Shown piece by piece: positions 16,206-25,549 of a DNA stretch of 64,000 nucleotides. This DNA comes from Pseudomonadales bacterium (GTDB lineage Bacteria > Pseudomonadota > Gammaproteobacteria > Pseudomonadales > Azotimanducaceae): positions 1-64,000 of the forward strand of contig JAJDVW010000071.1 of NCBI GenBank assembly GCA_022825925.1, in the 5' to 3' direction. Position 1 is the stretch's first letter. Each line of letters begins with the position of its first letter. Under the pieces are notes generated by a model that saw only the letters and a program-made list of their open reading frames with translations, was not told where the DNA came from and did not search any database. The translations under genes and the position numbers were made by a program.

Positions 16206-16754
16206 ATGCGGTACCGTGAGACGAGACTGCCGGGCGTGCTCATCCTGGAGCCCGACGTCCATGGCGACGCGCGCGGCTTCTTCCTCGAGCGTTACCATCG
16301 CGAGAAGTACGCGAGCATTCCCGGACTCGACAGGGAATTCGTCCAGGACAACCACTCACAGTCCCGGCATGGCGTCCTGCGGGGACTGCACCTGCAGCGC
16401 CGGCATCCCCAGGGCAAGTTGGTAGGCGTGGTCAGCGGATGCGTCTGGGACGTGGCAGCGGACATCAACCCCGTCTCTCCGACGTTTCGCCAATGGTTCG
16501 GGGTCGAACTGTCCGCCGAGAACCACCGGCAGTTCTACATCCCGCCCGGTTACGCACATGGATTCTGCGCGCTTTCGGAGCGGGCCGACCTCCTGTACAA
16601 GTGCACCGAGTTCCACCACGGCGACGACGAATACGGCATCGCCTGGAACGACCCCGAGCTGGCGATCGACTGGCCGGTGGACGACCCGATCCTGTCGGAC
16701 AAGGACGCCGCCAACCCGACGCTGCGCGAGTATCTCGATGCGTCAACGACCTGA
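16206..16754 (+). CDS. rfbC: dTDP-4-dehydrorhamnose 3,5-epimerase
   Basis: The 182-residue cupin-fold enzyme epimerises dTDP-4-keto-6-deoxyglucose at C3 and C5. The signatures GFFLERYHREKY, QDNHSQSRHGVLRGLHLQ (with the catalytic His) and YIPPGYAHGFCALS all match RmlC, and the length is typical. It lies between rfbB and rfbD in the same orientation, nine bases before rfbD. Confidence 0.96.
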   Translation: MRYRETRLPGVLILEPDVHGDARGFFLERYHREKYASIPGLDREFVQDNHSQSRHGVLRGLHLQRRHPQGKLVGVVSGCVWDVAADINPVSPTFRQWFGVELSAENHRQFYIPPGYAHGFCALSERADLLYKCTEFHHGDDEYGIAWNDPELAIDWPVDDPILSDKDAANPTLREYLDASTT

Positions 16755-16763
16755 ACGTCGGAC

Positions 16764-17639
16764 ATGAGGATCCTGATCACGGGGGGCTCCGGCCAGGTGG
16801 GAACGGCGCTCCGGCGCTCGGCTCCGGACGGCGCGCTGTTGCGGGCTCCTCCGTCGAAGGACCTGGATATCCGGAGCGCGGCATCGGTGAAGGCGGCTTT
16901 CTCCGCCTGGCGGCCGGACCTGGTAGTCAACGCGGCGGCATACACCCAAGTGGACCGGGCCGAGGAAGAGACGGATCTGGCGATGCGGGTCAACGCATCG
17001 GGAGCGGGAAACCTGGCGGAGGCCTGTGCCGCGCGCGGCTGTCCCCTGATCCACCTGTCCACGGACTATGTGTTCGACGGGCGCAAGCGCGGGCCGTACC
17101 TCGAGGACGACCCGCCGGCGCCGCTGAACGCGTACGGGCTCTCCAAGCTGCAGGGCGAACGGGCGGTCCGCGGCAACCTGGAGGAGCACCTGATCCTGCG
17201 GGTCTCCTGGGTTTTCGGGGCGACCGGCTCCAACTTCGTCAAGACCATGACGAGCCTGTCCGAGCGCGACGAAGTCAGGGTGGTCGACGACCAGCACGGC
17301 ACGCCCTGCGCGGCGCACGGCATCGCGGCGGCGATCTGGCGCATCGCCGGGCAGAAGGCTCGTCCGAGCGGCACCTACCACTTCGCCTCGGCACCGGTGA
17401 CGACGTGGTACGAATTCGCGCGAGCCACGTTCGCGTCCCTGCGCGAAGCAGACCCGAACGCGCGCACGCCGGTGCTCGTACCGATCCCGACCGCGGAGCG
17501 ACCGACGGCGGCCGAGCGTCCCCTCAACTCCGTGCTGGACGGAGCGAAACTGCAAGCGGACTTCGGCATCCCCCCGGCCGACTGGCGGGTCGAGCTGGAC
17601 GCCACCGTCCGTCAGCTCGTACGCAACGAACGAACGTGA
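16764..17639 (+). CDS. rfbD: dTDP-4-dehydrorhamnose reductase
   Basis: The 291-residue Rossmann-fold reductase completes dTDP-L-rhamnose using NAD(P)H. It has the N-terminal GGSGQVGTALR nucleotide motif, VNAAAYTQVDRAEEE, the STDYVFDG strand and the catalytic YGLSK (Y-x-x-x-K) motif. It is the last gene of the rhamnose run and converges on the glycosyltransferase at 17715. Confidence 0.96.
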   Translation: MRILITGGSGQVGTALRRSAPDGALLRAPPSKDLDIRSAASVKAAFSAWRPDLVVNAAAYTQVDRAEEETDLAMRVNASGAGNLAEACAARGCPLIHLSTDYVFDGRKRGPYLEDDPPAPLNAYGLSKLQGERAVRGNLEEHLILRVSWVFGATGSNFVKTMTSLSERDEVRVVDDQHGTPCAAHGIAAAIWRIAGQKARPSGTYHFASAPVTTWYEFARATFASLREADPNARTPVLVPIPTAERPTAAERPLNSVLDGAKLQADFGIPPADWRVELDATVRQLVRNERT

Positions 17640-17714
17640 CCGCCGTGGGGCACGTGCTCCGGTGCAGGAGTTGCCGACGGCGCACGACCGTGGTGGTTCG
17701 GTCGACGCTGCTGG

Positions 17715-18869
17715 TCAATCCGCAGCCGGCGAGTCGGCATCGCGCATCGAGGCCAGCCGCGTCAGCGCCTCCTCGAGCCGAGCCATTTTCTCCCCGCCGT
17801 CCACCACCGCGCGAACCCGCTCCGCGAGTTCCGACCTCCAACTCCCTTCGTCATCAGCCAGAATCCCCGGCAGCATTGCGGCAATGCGTTCCGCATCCGG
17901 GCTCCCGGTGAACGCGTAACCATACCGCGCCAGCAGTTCCGCGCTGGCGCCCGTCTCCGAGAACGCCATGACCTTCTTGCCCAGTACCAGGGCTTCCGCC
18001 ACCACCAGCGGATTCGGGTCCTCGCGGGAAGTCAGTACGAACGCGTCCAGGCGCCGCAGGTAGGCGTAAGGGTTCGAGACCAGGCCGGTCACATGGAAGT
18101 TCGGCAGGGCAAGGGCCTTGAAGCGCTCGAACGTCGCGCCGTTCATGTCCGCGTCCGGCGGCGCCCAGGGGCCGATCCACACGAAATCGTGGTCCGGCAG
18201 CCGGACACTCGCTTCGAAGAAGATGTCCGCCCCCTTGCGCGGCTGCGCCAACCCGCACATGCCGACCGCGCGGCGTTCGCCGCCACTTCTTTCCGCCAAG
18301 GGTGCGCCGTCGGCCGTGACGGGCGCGGGCACCTCCTGCGCGCTCTGCGAGAGCACCGTCTCGGTGTCGATGAAGATTCCCAACTCGAACCGGTTGCGCA
18401 CACGGGTGCCCGTCAACGCTTCGAGGTCCTCCATCGCCTGCCGCGAGGCGCCCACCAGGAGGTCCGTCCAGCGCAGCACGCGAGGCGTGCAGACGCTCGA
18501 CAGGAGCCCCGGCAGGCTGTCCCGGGTTTCGTGCGTGTGCAGGGCTACCGGCACGCCCGCGCGTGCGCCCGCCTCACACCACTCACCGGACGCAACCGAG
18601 TTGACGTAGAGCACGTCCGGGGCAAGTTCCCGGACGTGCTCGGTCGCCAGGCCGACGCGCTCCCGGTACGTCGAGGCCCGCCGGGATCCGGTGTCGAGGC
18701 AGCGGTAGGATCCTCGCAGCGCCTCGTACGCCGGGAGGTCGATGAGCGGCCCCGCTTTCTTCACCAACAGGGTCGTGTCGTGGCGCGCGGCCAGAAACGC
18801 GGCGATGTCGAACCCGATCCTGGGGGCGCCGGTCAGGCTCCCCTCGTGACACACGACGCAAACCCGCAT
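17715..18869 (-). CDS. Glycosyltransferase family 4-like protein
   Basis: The 384-residue protein has an N-terminal VCVVCHEGSLTGAPR loop and a C-terminal donor-binding half with AVGMCGLAQPRKGADIFF. The E-x7-E motif lies in the segment TSREDPNPLVVAEALVLGKK. The ATG at 18869 fits the family N-terminus better than one at 18899. It is 20 bases downstream of the sulfotransferase/RgpF fusion gene and probably in the same transcript (cysC - fusion - this gene). It likely adds a sugar to the sulfated rhamnan. Confidence 0.85.
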   Translation of the reverse strand: MRVCVVCHEGSLTGAPRIGFDIAAFLAARHDTTLLVKKAGPLIDLPAYEALRGSYRCLDTGSRRASTYRERVGLATEHVRELAPDVLYVNSVASGEWCEAGARAGVPVALHTHETRDSLPGLLSSVCTPRVLRWTDLLVGASRQAMEDLEALTGTRVRNRFELGIFIDTETVLSQSAQEVPAPVTADGAPLAERSGGERRAVGMCGLAQPRKGADIFFEASVRLPDHDFVWIGPWAPPDADMNGATFERFKALALPNFHVTGLVSNPYAYLRRLDAFVLTSREDPNPLVVAEALVLGKKVMAFSETGASAELLARYGYAFTGSPDAERIAAMLPGILADDEGSWRSELAERVRAVVDGGEKMARLEEALTRLASMRDADSPAAD

Positions 18870-18889
18870 GATCGACTCCGCGAGACGGG

Positions 18890-21800
18890 CTAGCGCCACT
18901 CAAGGCGATAGTGCATGTCGTGCACCACGGCGCCGAACACCCGTTCGACCGCATGCTCCCAGGCACCGTCCCCGCTGGTCTCCTCGTTCGGCTCCCGGCT
19001 GTCGTCCAGGGTGACGTTCGCCGCTGCTTCGAAAACGCGCGCAAGTACGTCCGAGCGCAGAAACATCATCGTCCCGGAGACAAACTCCAGCTCCTCCGGC
19101 GCCTCGGCGATGCCCAGGCGTTCCAACAGCCGGTCGTATCTCTCGCGGTTGGCGTTCATCTCGGTGTAACAGCAGGCCGCGGCGCCGAGTTGCCCGATGC
19201 CATCGTCTTCGAGCATCGCCCGCACATTGTCCGCGGCAATCTCCCTCGATCCCATGAGGGGACCGAGCAGCTTTCGCCGCCAACGCTGCGCCTCGCCGGG
19301 GCTCATGTGGGGACTCTTCTTCGTGTGCACCAGGCAGAAGACGGGGTGGTCGTCGATCCGCAGGTTGCGCAGCAGCCGGAAGTGTCCACCGACATCCCGT
19401 CCACCGTTCTCGCTGACGTAGACATGGGCCAGCGGGAACGCATCGCGGATCCGCGACAGCAGCGCTGCTTCGAAGGTGTCGTCCACGAGGTTGACGTACA
19501 GGTCGCAGACGTCCGCGGGGAGGTTTCGCAAGTAGCCGGCTAGTTCCTCCCATAGCTCGGGGTAGTACACGTGAGCGAGCACGCACAAAGGCCGGGCGAT
19601 GTCGGTCGACCGCTCCGAAGCCTCAACGTCCGCCCCGTCCTGTACGGAGTCGTCGATCGGATCCGTTCGCAGCGTATGCAGTCGGGGCTCGAAACGCCCA
19701 TGACGCATATAGTGGCGCAACGCCTCGAGCGGCGACTGCTCCCCGAGCCAGCGCAGGTCCGGGTACAGCCGGATGTACTCCACTGCGTCGAAGTCGATGG
19801 GAATCTCCCGGGGATTCTCGCAGAGTTCCGCGAGGAGAGCACGCGGCGAGCCGATCCGCTCGCCGCCCCCCTGGCACACCAGCGCCAGTTCCCCGTCGCT
19901 GAGGGCGGCCAGATCGGGATAGAGCACACGGCAGAGGGATGGATCGAACGCGTCCGCCTCCTCCGACGCCAGGTCGCACCGGTGCAGCGCCTGTATGGTG
20001 GCGTCGATGGTCCCGGGATCGATGTCCACCGGCCATCGGCCCTCGGTCGCGCCGTGCTCCAGGTAATGCGCCAGCGGCTCCAACTCCGCCGCACGAACGT
20101 CCGGGTAGGTCGCCAGGTACCAGTCCGGGTCGAAGAGGATCGGCAAAGCGCTCCCGTTCCTGCGCGACTCGTAGTTCAGGTCGGCAAGGTCCAACCATCC
20201 CGAAGGCACGTATCCACGGTCAGCACCGGCCGGCGGCATCTCGCGGCCCAGCGGGCGCAGCGCCGGGACAGCGCCGAGCGCTCGGCGCTTGAGTCCTGCC
20301 CGCACGGTTGCAGGAAGCGGCAGCAGCCGCCAAAAAAGGCGCAGACTTCCGCCAAGGACGAACCGAAGTCCTCGGATTGCCCCCGCACCGCCAACGCGCA
20401 ACCCCTGCTTGACCACGCGCGCCGGCTTCGTGATGCGCCACGACGCAGACCCGTAGACGCCGGCGAGTTCTACGTCCCTGTGTTCGACGACCTGGTGCAG
20501 CGCTTCGATCTGGCGGTCCCGGTCCTCGGTCCGCGCTTCGCCATCCCGGACGGCGTCTTTCAGCTCCGCGATTTCCTGGCACCGTCGGGTCAGGTCGTCC
20601 TGCAGCGCTTCGATCTCCCGTTCACGAGCGTTGATCGTGCCGGTCAGGGTCTCGAGATCCCGGACGGCGCCTTTCAACCCCTCGATCTCCTGGCGCCGTC
20701 GGGTCAGGTCGTCCTGCAGCGCCGCGGTCTCCCGTCCACGAGCGTTGATCGTGTCGGTCAGGCTCTCGAGATCCCGTGCGCGGGCCGCGAGTTCCTCCTC
20801 GAACGCCGCAATCCGGTCGTCCCGGTCGCTGACAGCCTCGCCCAACCCTTCGACGTGCCGGTTGCGATCCGCCAGCGCATCGTTGAGCGCGCCGATCTCC
20901 CCATCGCGGCCGGCCACGACATGGTGCAGTGCGTCGATCTGGCGGTCGCGCTCGGTGAGCACGTCGCCCAACCGGTCGAGTTCGCGGTCCTTTTCCCGCA
21001 CCAGGCCGTCAAGGTACCCGACGTTCTCTTCGCGATCCGCTACCGCCCGGTTGAGGGAGCCGATCTGGCCCTCGCGGTCCGCAACCACCTCGTTCAGGGC
21101 GGTCACTTCCTTCTCCAGGGTACGGTTTCTCTGCGCCGCCCGCGTACCCCGTACGACCGCCCTTGCGAACGTGGAGCCTGCTTCGTCAAACGCCGAGCGC
21201 GTGGCGTCCAGCTCGGCCCGATCACCGTCGCGCTCCTCGCCTCGTGTCCACCGGTCCACGATCAGGAACGTCGACTCGACCCAGGGTGACACCTCGGGAC
21301 TGTCCGGGAGGGCCGTATCGTCGTGCGCGTGATGCCGCGCGGAGCGATCCAACCGATCCTCTATCTCGAGGTCCAACGACGTCGACCGGCGCGGCCATGA
21401 CACCGCCAGATTGCGCGCCAGGGCGTCCGCCAGCGGCTGCCAGTTGTTCAGCAGTTCTTCGTACCGGACGAACGCGCGCGGGAGGTCGCGGGACGCCGCC
21501 TCCGCGTCGAGCACGTGGCGCAGCCAGAGGAGGAGTCCGACCGACGGGTCCATGGCGTCGCGGTGCTGTAGCGACGCGGCCACCTCGAGCGGGTTTCGGA
21601 TCGGGACCGCGATGCGGGCGTCGGCCTCGAACGCGGCCAGCGCGTCGGCCCAGAACGGGAGCAGCCGGCACACGCGCGGATCCTTCAGGACAAAGAGCGG
21701 ACTGTCGCTGAACTCGGCGGCCAGCAAGGCCAGGGCGCGCGACCGGTACCCGTCTGCGACCGGCGATGCGTACCAGTCCGGGTTGAACGGCTCCCAGTCG

Positions 21801-22000
21801 TCCCAGGTGGAACCCGCGGACTCCAGCAGCGCGTCGTTGAACTCGGCAACCGCTTCAGACTCCCAGTAGCCGGCCGTGTTGTACTCGTTGGGCTCCATGA
21901 GGGTTCTGGGCAAATCGCAGCCCAGGCTCGCCAGCACGCGCGTTGCCGCCGACGTTCCGCTGCGGTGCATCCCCGCTACGACGACCGCTATCTTCCGCAT
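18890..22000 (-). CDS. Sulfotransferase - coiled coil - rhamnan synthesis protein F (RgpF) fusion
   Basis: This 1036-residue protein has three parts. Residues 1-260 are a PAPS-dependent sulfotransferase domain with the 5'-phosphosulfate loop GMHRSGTS, VLKDPR, and the 3'-phosphate motif RNPLEVAASL. Residues about 285-510 form a long coiled coil with 38-residue internal repeats. A linker with GSASWRITKP and hydrophobic LRLFWRLLPL leads to repeats of the FD..Y....YPDL type (about 625-790). Residues about 800-1036 are an RgpF-type domain (VLAHVYYPELWEEL, HTKKSP, SGTMMFLRSD) found in rhamnan glycosyltransferases. It lies 46 bases downstream of a CysC kinase gene. It probably both sulfates and extends a rhamnose polymer. 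Confidence 0.85.
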   Translation of the reverse strand: MRKIAVVVAGMHRSGTSAATRVLASLGCDLPRTLMEPNEYNTAGYWESEAVAEFNDALLESAGSTWDDWEPFNPDWYASPVADGYRSRALALLAAEFSDSPLFVLKDPRVCRLLPFWADALAAFEADARIAVPIRNPLEVAASLQHRDAMDPSVGLLLWLRHVLDAEAASRDLPRAFVRYEELLNNWQPLADALARNLAVSWPRRSTSLDLEIEDRLDRSARHHAHDDTALPDSPEVSPWVESTFLIVDRWTRGEERDGDRAELDATRSAFDEAGSTFARAVVRGTRAAQRNRTLEKEVTALNEVVADREGQIGSLNRAVADREENVGYLDGLVREKDRELDRLGDVLTERDRQIDALHHVVAGRDGEIGALNDALADRNRHVEGLGEAVSDRDDRIAAFEEELAARARDLESLTDTINARGRETAALQDDLTRRRQEIEGLKGAVRDLETLTGTINAREREIEALQDDLTRRCQEIAELKDAVRDGEARTEDRDRQIEALHQVVEHRDVELAGVYGSASWRITKPARVVKQGLRVGGAGAIRGLRFVLGGSLRLFWRLLPLPATVRAGLKRRALGAVPALRPLGREMPPAGADRGYVPSGWLDLADLNYESRRNGSALPILFDPDWYLATYPDVRAAELEPLAHYLEHGATEGRWPVDIDPGTIDATIQALHRCDLASEEADAFDPSLCRVLYPDLAALSDGELALVCQGGGERIGSPRALLAELCENPREIPIDFDAVEYIRLYPDLRWLGEQSPLEALRHYMRHGRFEPRLHTLRTDPIDDSVQDGADVEASERSTDIARPLCVLAHVYYPELWEELAGYLRNLPADVCDLYVNLVDDTFEAALLSRIRDAFPLAHVYVSENGGRDVGGHFRLLRNLRIDDHPVFCLVHTKKSPHMSPGEAQRWRRKLLGPLMGSREIAADNVRAMLEDDGIGQLGAAACCYTEMNANRERYDRLLERLGIAEAPEELEFVSGTMMFLRSDVLARVFEAAANVTLDDSREPNEETSGDGAWEHAVERVFGAVVHDMHYRLEWR
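20537..20764 (-). repeat. Two 114-bp tandem units inside the coiled coil
   Basis: Two consecutive 114-base units (38 codons) encode DLE-LT-TINAR and ALQDDLTRR-QEI segments with few differences. The unit length is a whole number of codons, so copy-number change would alter coiled-coil length without a frameshift. Confidence 0.75.
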
Positions 22001-22046
22001 GTCACCACCCGTTCACGGATCGGGTCGCACTCGGGAGGCGCACCCG

Positions 22047-22688
22047 TCATGGCGGCGCCGCAGGCAACCGGAAGTGCGTCTCGACGTAGTCGCGCAAGGT
22101 CGTGACGCATCGCTCCACGCTGCCCGTGGTGGTGTCCACCGCGAGCGAGGGATGCTCGGGCGGCTCGTAGACATCGTCCACCGCCGTGAAGTTCCTGATC
22201 TCTCCCGCGCGCGCCCTGCGGTAGAGGCCCTTCGGATCGCGGCGCTCGCAGGTGGCGAGGTCGGCTCGCACGTAGACTTCGTGAAAACGCCCCGGGGCCG
22301 CGTCCCGCGCCGCGGCCCGGTCCGTGCGATAAGGGGAGATGAACGCTGCGATGCACAGCACGCCCGCGTCCGCGAACAGCGCCGCCACCTCGCCGGCCCG
22401 ACGGATGTTCTCGCGCCGGTCTTCGCGGCTGAACCCGAGGTCCCCGTTCAGCCCGTCCCGCAGGTTGTCGCCGTCGAGCACATAGACCTGCATGCCCGCG
22501 CGGAACAGGTGCTCCTCGAGGGCGAAGGCCAAGGTTGACTTCCCCGCGCCCGAGAGGCCGGTCAGCCATAGGACGCCCCCGCGCTGCTGGTTCTTCCGCT
22601 CTCTGTCGCAGCGGGCGATCCGGTGCTCGACGGGAACGATGTTCAAGCTTGGGTTCAACGAATGGCAGGCTGCGGGAAGGTCGCGCAT
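22047..22688 (-). CDS. cysC: Adenylyl-sulfate (APS) kinase
   Basis: The 213-residue kinase converts APS to PAPS with ATP. The P-loop GLSGAGKST is at 44-52, followed by LDGDNLRDGLNGDLGFS, the RRENIRR helix and FISPYR, all typical of CysC. The N-terminal 30 residues are an extension. A second APS kinase domain is fused to CysN at 27877-29808. This stand-alone copy sits directly before the sulfotransferase fusion gene, which implies PAPS supply dedicated to polysaccharide sulfation rather than to cysteine synthesis. Confidence 0.93.
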   Translation of the reverse strand: MRDLPAACHSLNPSLNIVPVEHRIARCDRERKNQQRGGVLWLTGLSGAGKSTLAFALEEHLFRAGMQVYVLDGDNLRDGLNGDLGFSREDRRENIRRAGEVAALFADAGVLCIAAFISPYRTDRAAARDAAPGRFHEVYVRADLATCERRDPKGLYRRARAGEIRNFTAVDDVYEPPEHPSLAVDTTTGSVERCVTTLRDYVETHFRLPAAPP

Positions 22689-22737
22689 CTTGCGGTTTGG
22701 GCCCGGAGATTGTCAATTCGCCCGAACGCGCGCCGCG

Positions 22738-23259
22738 TCAACTCGGCCGGAACTCAGCGTCCAGGTCGTGGTCGTCGCAGAAGTAGAAGAAGGCGTCGCG
22801 CAGCTCCGCGATCCGCACGTCCGGCGGCAGTTCGACCTCCATGACGAGCGAGAAGATGGGCGTGCCCGTGTGCGCGGCGCGCTCGCTCACGGTATCGAGG
22901 TTGTAGATGTTGATGTCGCGGGAAGAGAAGAAGCTCGCCACCCGGTGCACGATGCCCGGGTGGTCCATCGCCGTCACGCTGACGGTGTAGGGCACGCGGC
23001 CCTCGACGTCCGTGCGCTCCCCGGTGCGGCGCAGAAGCCACGCCAGCTCCTTGTCCTCGGCGAGGCGCTCGAGCTTGGTCTCGAGGCGCCCGAGGGCGAG
23101 GTCCCCGCCCGCGACGCTCATCAGCACGGCGAACTCGCCGCCGAGGACGGTCATGCGGCTGTCCTCGATGGAGAGGTTGAGGTCGGCGGCCAGCTTCGCG
23201 AGATCGTTCACGAGCCCCGGTCGGTCGTGGCCGATGACCGATATGACGACGCGGCTCAT
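22738..23259 (-). CDS. gcvR: ACT-domain protein, glycine cleavage system repressor type
   Basis: The 173-residue protein has two ACT domains. The first begins [22 protein letters not shown] (residues 4-80) and the second [19 protein letters not shown] (about 95-170), the layout of GcvR, which binds glycine and modulates GcvA. Its start overlaps the end of the glycyl-tRNA synthetase gene by four bases (ATGA), so the two are translationally coupled. That pairing ties a glycine-sensing regulator to the enzyme that consumes glycine. It could alternatively be a regulatory ACT partner of the synthetase itself. Confidence 0.8.
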   Translation of the reverse strand: MSRVVISVIGHDRPGLVNDLAKLAADLNLSIEDSRMTVLGGEFAVLMSVAGGDLALGRLETKLERLAEDKELAWLLRRTGERTDVEGRVPYTVSVTAMDHPGIVHRVASFFSSRDINIYNLDTVSERAAHTGTPIFSLVMEVELPPDVRIAELRDAFFYFCDDHDLDAEFRPS

Positions 23260-24632
23260 GCCGTCGCCCCCTCCGCCAGGGACTCGCGCACGTAGGCCGG
23301 GAGCTCGGCGACGGCCACGCGGGTCTGCTCCATGGAGTCGCGGTCCCGCACGGTGACGGTGTCGTCCTCCTCTATGGTCTGGAAGTCGACGGTCAGGCAC
23401 AGCGGCGTGCCCACCTCGTCGTGGCGGCGATAGCCCTTGCCGATGTTGCCCGTGTCCTCGTAGAGCACGCGGCCGAACCCGAGGGCCTGCAGGTCCTTCC
23501 GGATCGCGCGCGCCTTGGCGACGATGCCCTCGTGGTTCCGCTTCAGCGGCAGGACGGCGACCTTGACCGGCGCCAGGTGGGCTTTCAGTCCGAGCACGGT
23601 GCGGGTGGAGCCGTTGTCCAGTTCCTCCACCCGGTACGCCTCGTTCAGCACGGCGAGCACGCCCCGGTCGACGCCCGCCGACGGTTCGATGACGTAGGGG
23701 ACGCGCCAAGCCCCGGCCTGGAGATCCCTGATGGCCAGCCGGGCGTTCGAGTCGGGGTTCCGCTGGACCGAGGCCGCGATGGCGAGGTTGTCCTGGTCCT
23801 TGGTGTGGGACCCGAGGTCGAAATCCGTGCGGTTGGCGATCCCCTCGAGTTCCTCCACACCATGCGGGAACCGGTACATCACGTCGAAGGTCGCCTTCGA
23901 GTAGTGTGCCAGTTCCTCCGGCGGAACCCGGTAGAGTTCGAGGCGGTTGGGGTCGATCCCCTGCCGATGCCACCAGTCCAGCCGCTCCTGCACCCAGGTC
24001 TCGTGCCACGCCTCGTCCGTGCCGGGCTCCACGAAGAACTCGAGTTCCATCTGCTCGAACTCGCGCACGCGGAAGATGAAGTTGCGGGGCGTGATCTCGT
24101 TGCGGAACGCCTTGCCGACCTGCGCGATGCCGAACGGCAGGCGCCGGGAGGTGGCGTCCACGACGTGTTTGAAGTTCGTAAAGATGGACTGGGCCGTCTC
24201 CGGACGGAGGTAGGCGGTCGAAGAGGCGTCCTCCACCGGACCCACCTGCGTCCGGAACATGAGGTTGAAGGGCCTCGGTTCCGTCAGGTCCGGCGAGCCG
24301 CATTTCGGGCAGCGCCCATCCTCCACGTGGTCGGCGCGCCAGCGTGAGCGGCACTGGCGGCAGTCCACCATGGGATCCGTGAACGTGGCCTCGTGACCCG
24401 AGTACCGCAGCACCTTGCGGTTGGTCAGGATCGCCGCGTCGAGGCCCTCGACGTCGTCCCTCTCGTAGACCATCGCCCGCCACCAGGCGGCCTTCAGGTT
24501 GTTCTTGAGTTCGACGCCCAGGGGGCCGTAGTCGTAGACGCCCTGCAGCCCGCCGTAGAGATCGTTCGCCTGGAAGACGAACCCTCGGCGCTTGCACAGT
24601 GCGACGAGTTCGTCCAACGATCGTGCGGGCAC
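23256..24632 (-). CDS. glyS: Glycyl-tRNA synthetase, single-chain (alpha2) class II type
   Basis: The 458-residue enzyme attaches glycine to tRNA-Gly. [20 protein letters not shown] and [10 protein letters not shown] are the N-terminal signatures, and a zinc-ribbon insert has C-x2-C ... C-x2-C (CRQC, CPKC; about 89-112). Class II motifs include RPETAQSIF and FRNEITPRN. This is the bacterial/eukaryotic alpha2 form, not the alpha2-beta2 GlyQ/GlyS enzyme of most gammaproteobacteria, so it may have been acquired. The window also encodes a tRNA-Gly(CCC). Confidence 0.95.
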   Translation of the reverse strand: MPARSLDELVALCKRRGFVFQANDLYGGLQGVYDYGPLGVELKNNLKAAWWRAMVYERDDVEGLDAAILTNRKVLRYSGHEATFTDPMVDCRQCRSRWRADHVEDGRCPKCGSPDLTEPRPFNLMFRTQVGPVEDASSTAYLRPETAQSIFTNFKHVVDATSRRLPFGIAQVGKAFRNEITPRNFIFRVREFEQMELEFFVEPGTDEAWHETWVQERLDWWHRQGIDPNRLELYRVPPEELAHYSKATFDVMYRFPHGVEELEGIANRTDFDLGSHTKDQDNLAIAASVQRNPDSNARLAIRDLQAGAWRVPYVIEPSAGVDRGVLAVLNEAYRVEELDNGSTRTVLGLKAHLAPVKVAVLPLKRNHEGIVAKARAIRKDLQALGFGRVLYEDTGNIGKGYRRHDEVGTPLCLTVDFQTIEEDDTVTVRDRDSMEQTRVAVAELPAYVRESLAEGATA

Positions 24633-24796
24633 GTGGGGTCTCCCGGTGCTTGGCGCGGTGCGGAAGCGGCGGCACTATACAGCAAGGGGCGCGGTTTGGG
24701 CATCGGCGCGAAACGTGCTTCCGCGCCGCCCTTCCGCGCGGGTGATTTCGCGCAATAATGGGGTCGGGATCGCACGGGAACCGACGGAGGCAGTAC

Positions 24797-25549
24797 ATGG
24801 CGGGAACCAGGTGGTCGACGAAGACCCTGCTCTACGGCGGCCTCGCCGGGGGCTTGCTGCTCGCCGGTGGCGCGCTCGGGAGCCGCGCCGAGATATGGCC
24901 CTTCGACCTCGGCTTTCTCGCGGCGACCGCCGGCATCGCCGTCGCCGCGATCGTCGTCGCGTGGGGGATCGGGGCGCTGGTCGTAGTGATGCGCCGGGAT
25001 CTGCAACAGGAAGTGCCCGCGCTACTGGCGGGCCTCGCGGTGAGCCTCATCGTGGTCGGCGCGTTCGCCGTGCAGCTCATTCAGGTCTTCTCCGTCCCGC
25101 CGATCCACCAGGTCACGACCGACATCGACGATCCTCCCGCGTTCGATGCCGTCGTCGGCTTGCGGCCCGCGGGCTCGAATCCCCACGGCTACGACGGCGA
25201 TCAGCCGTTACTCGAGACCACGCTGGCTGAAGCACAGCGGGCTGCCTGGCCGGAACTCACGAGCCTGCGCACGCGGCTCGACCCCGACGCCGCTCTCCAG
25301 CGCGCCGTCGCCGTCGTCGAGCGGATGGGCATGGCCGTCGTCAACGTGGACGCCGAGGCCGGCATCGTCGAGGCCACGGACACCACGGTCTGGTTCGGCT
25401 TCGAGGACGATTTCGTCGTCCGCATACGCGGCAACGGGGAAGGCGCGGTGGTCGACGCCCGGTCCGTGTCCCGGGTCGGCGTCAGCGACCTCGGGGTGAA
25501 CGCGCGGCGTGTGCTGCGGTTTCTGGAACGGTTCGCGATTGACGCCTAG
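24797..25549 (+). CDS. DUF1499-family membrane protein
   Basis: The 250-residue protein starts with three hydrophobic segments (about residues 9-30, 38-62 and 75-98). A soluble C-terminal domain of about 130 residues follows, with the DUF1499 pattern (LTSLRTRLDPDAALQRAV; IVEATDTTVWFGFEDDFVVR; VDARSVSRVGVSDLGVNARR). The ATG at 24797 has GGAGG six bases upstream. The family has no defined function and is often anchored in the inner membrane. It is divergent from glyS and converges on the phosphodiesterase gene, sharing four bases at the ends. Confidence 0.85.
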   Translation: MAGTRWSTKTLLYGGLAGGLLLAGGALGSRAEIWPFDLGFLAATAGIAVAAIVVAWGIGALVVVMRRDLQQEVPALLAGLAVSLIVVGAFAVQLIQVFSVPPIHQVTTDIDDPPAFDAVVGLRPAGSNPHGYDGDQPLLETTLAEAQRAAWPELTSLRTRLDPDAALQRAVAVVERMGMAVVNVDAEAGIVEATDTTVWFGFEDDFVVRIRGNGEGAVVDARSVSRVGVSDLGVNARRVLRFLERFAIDA

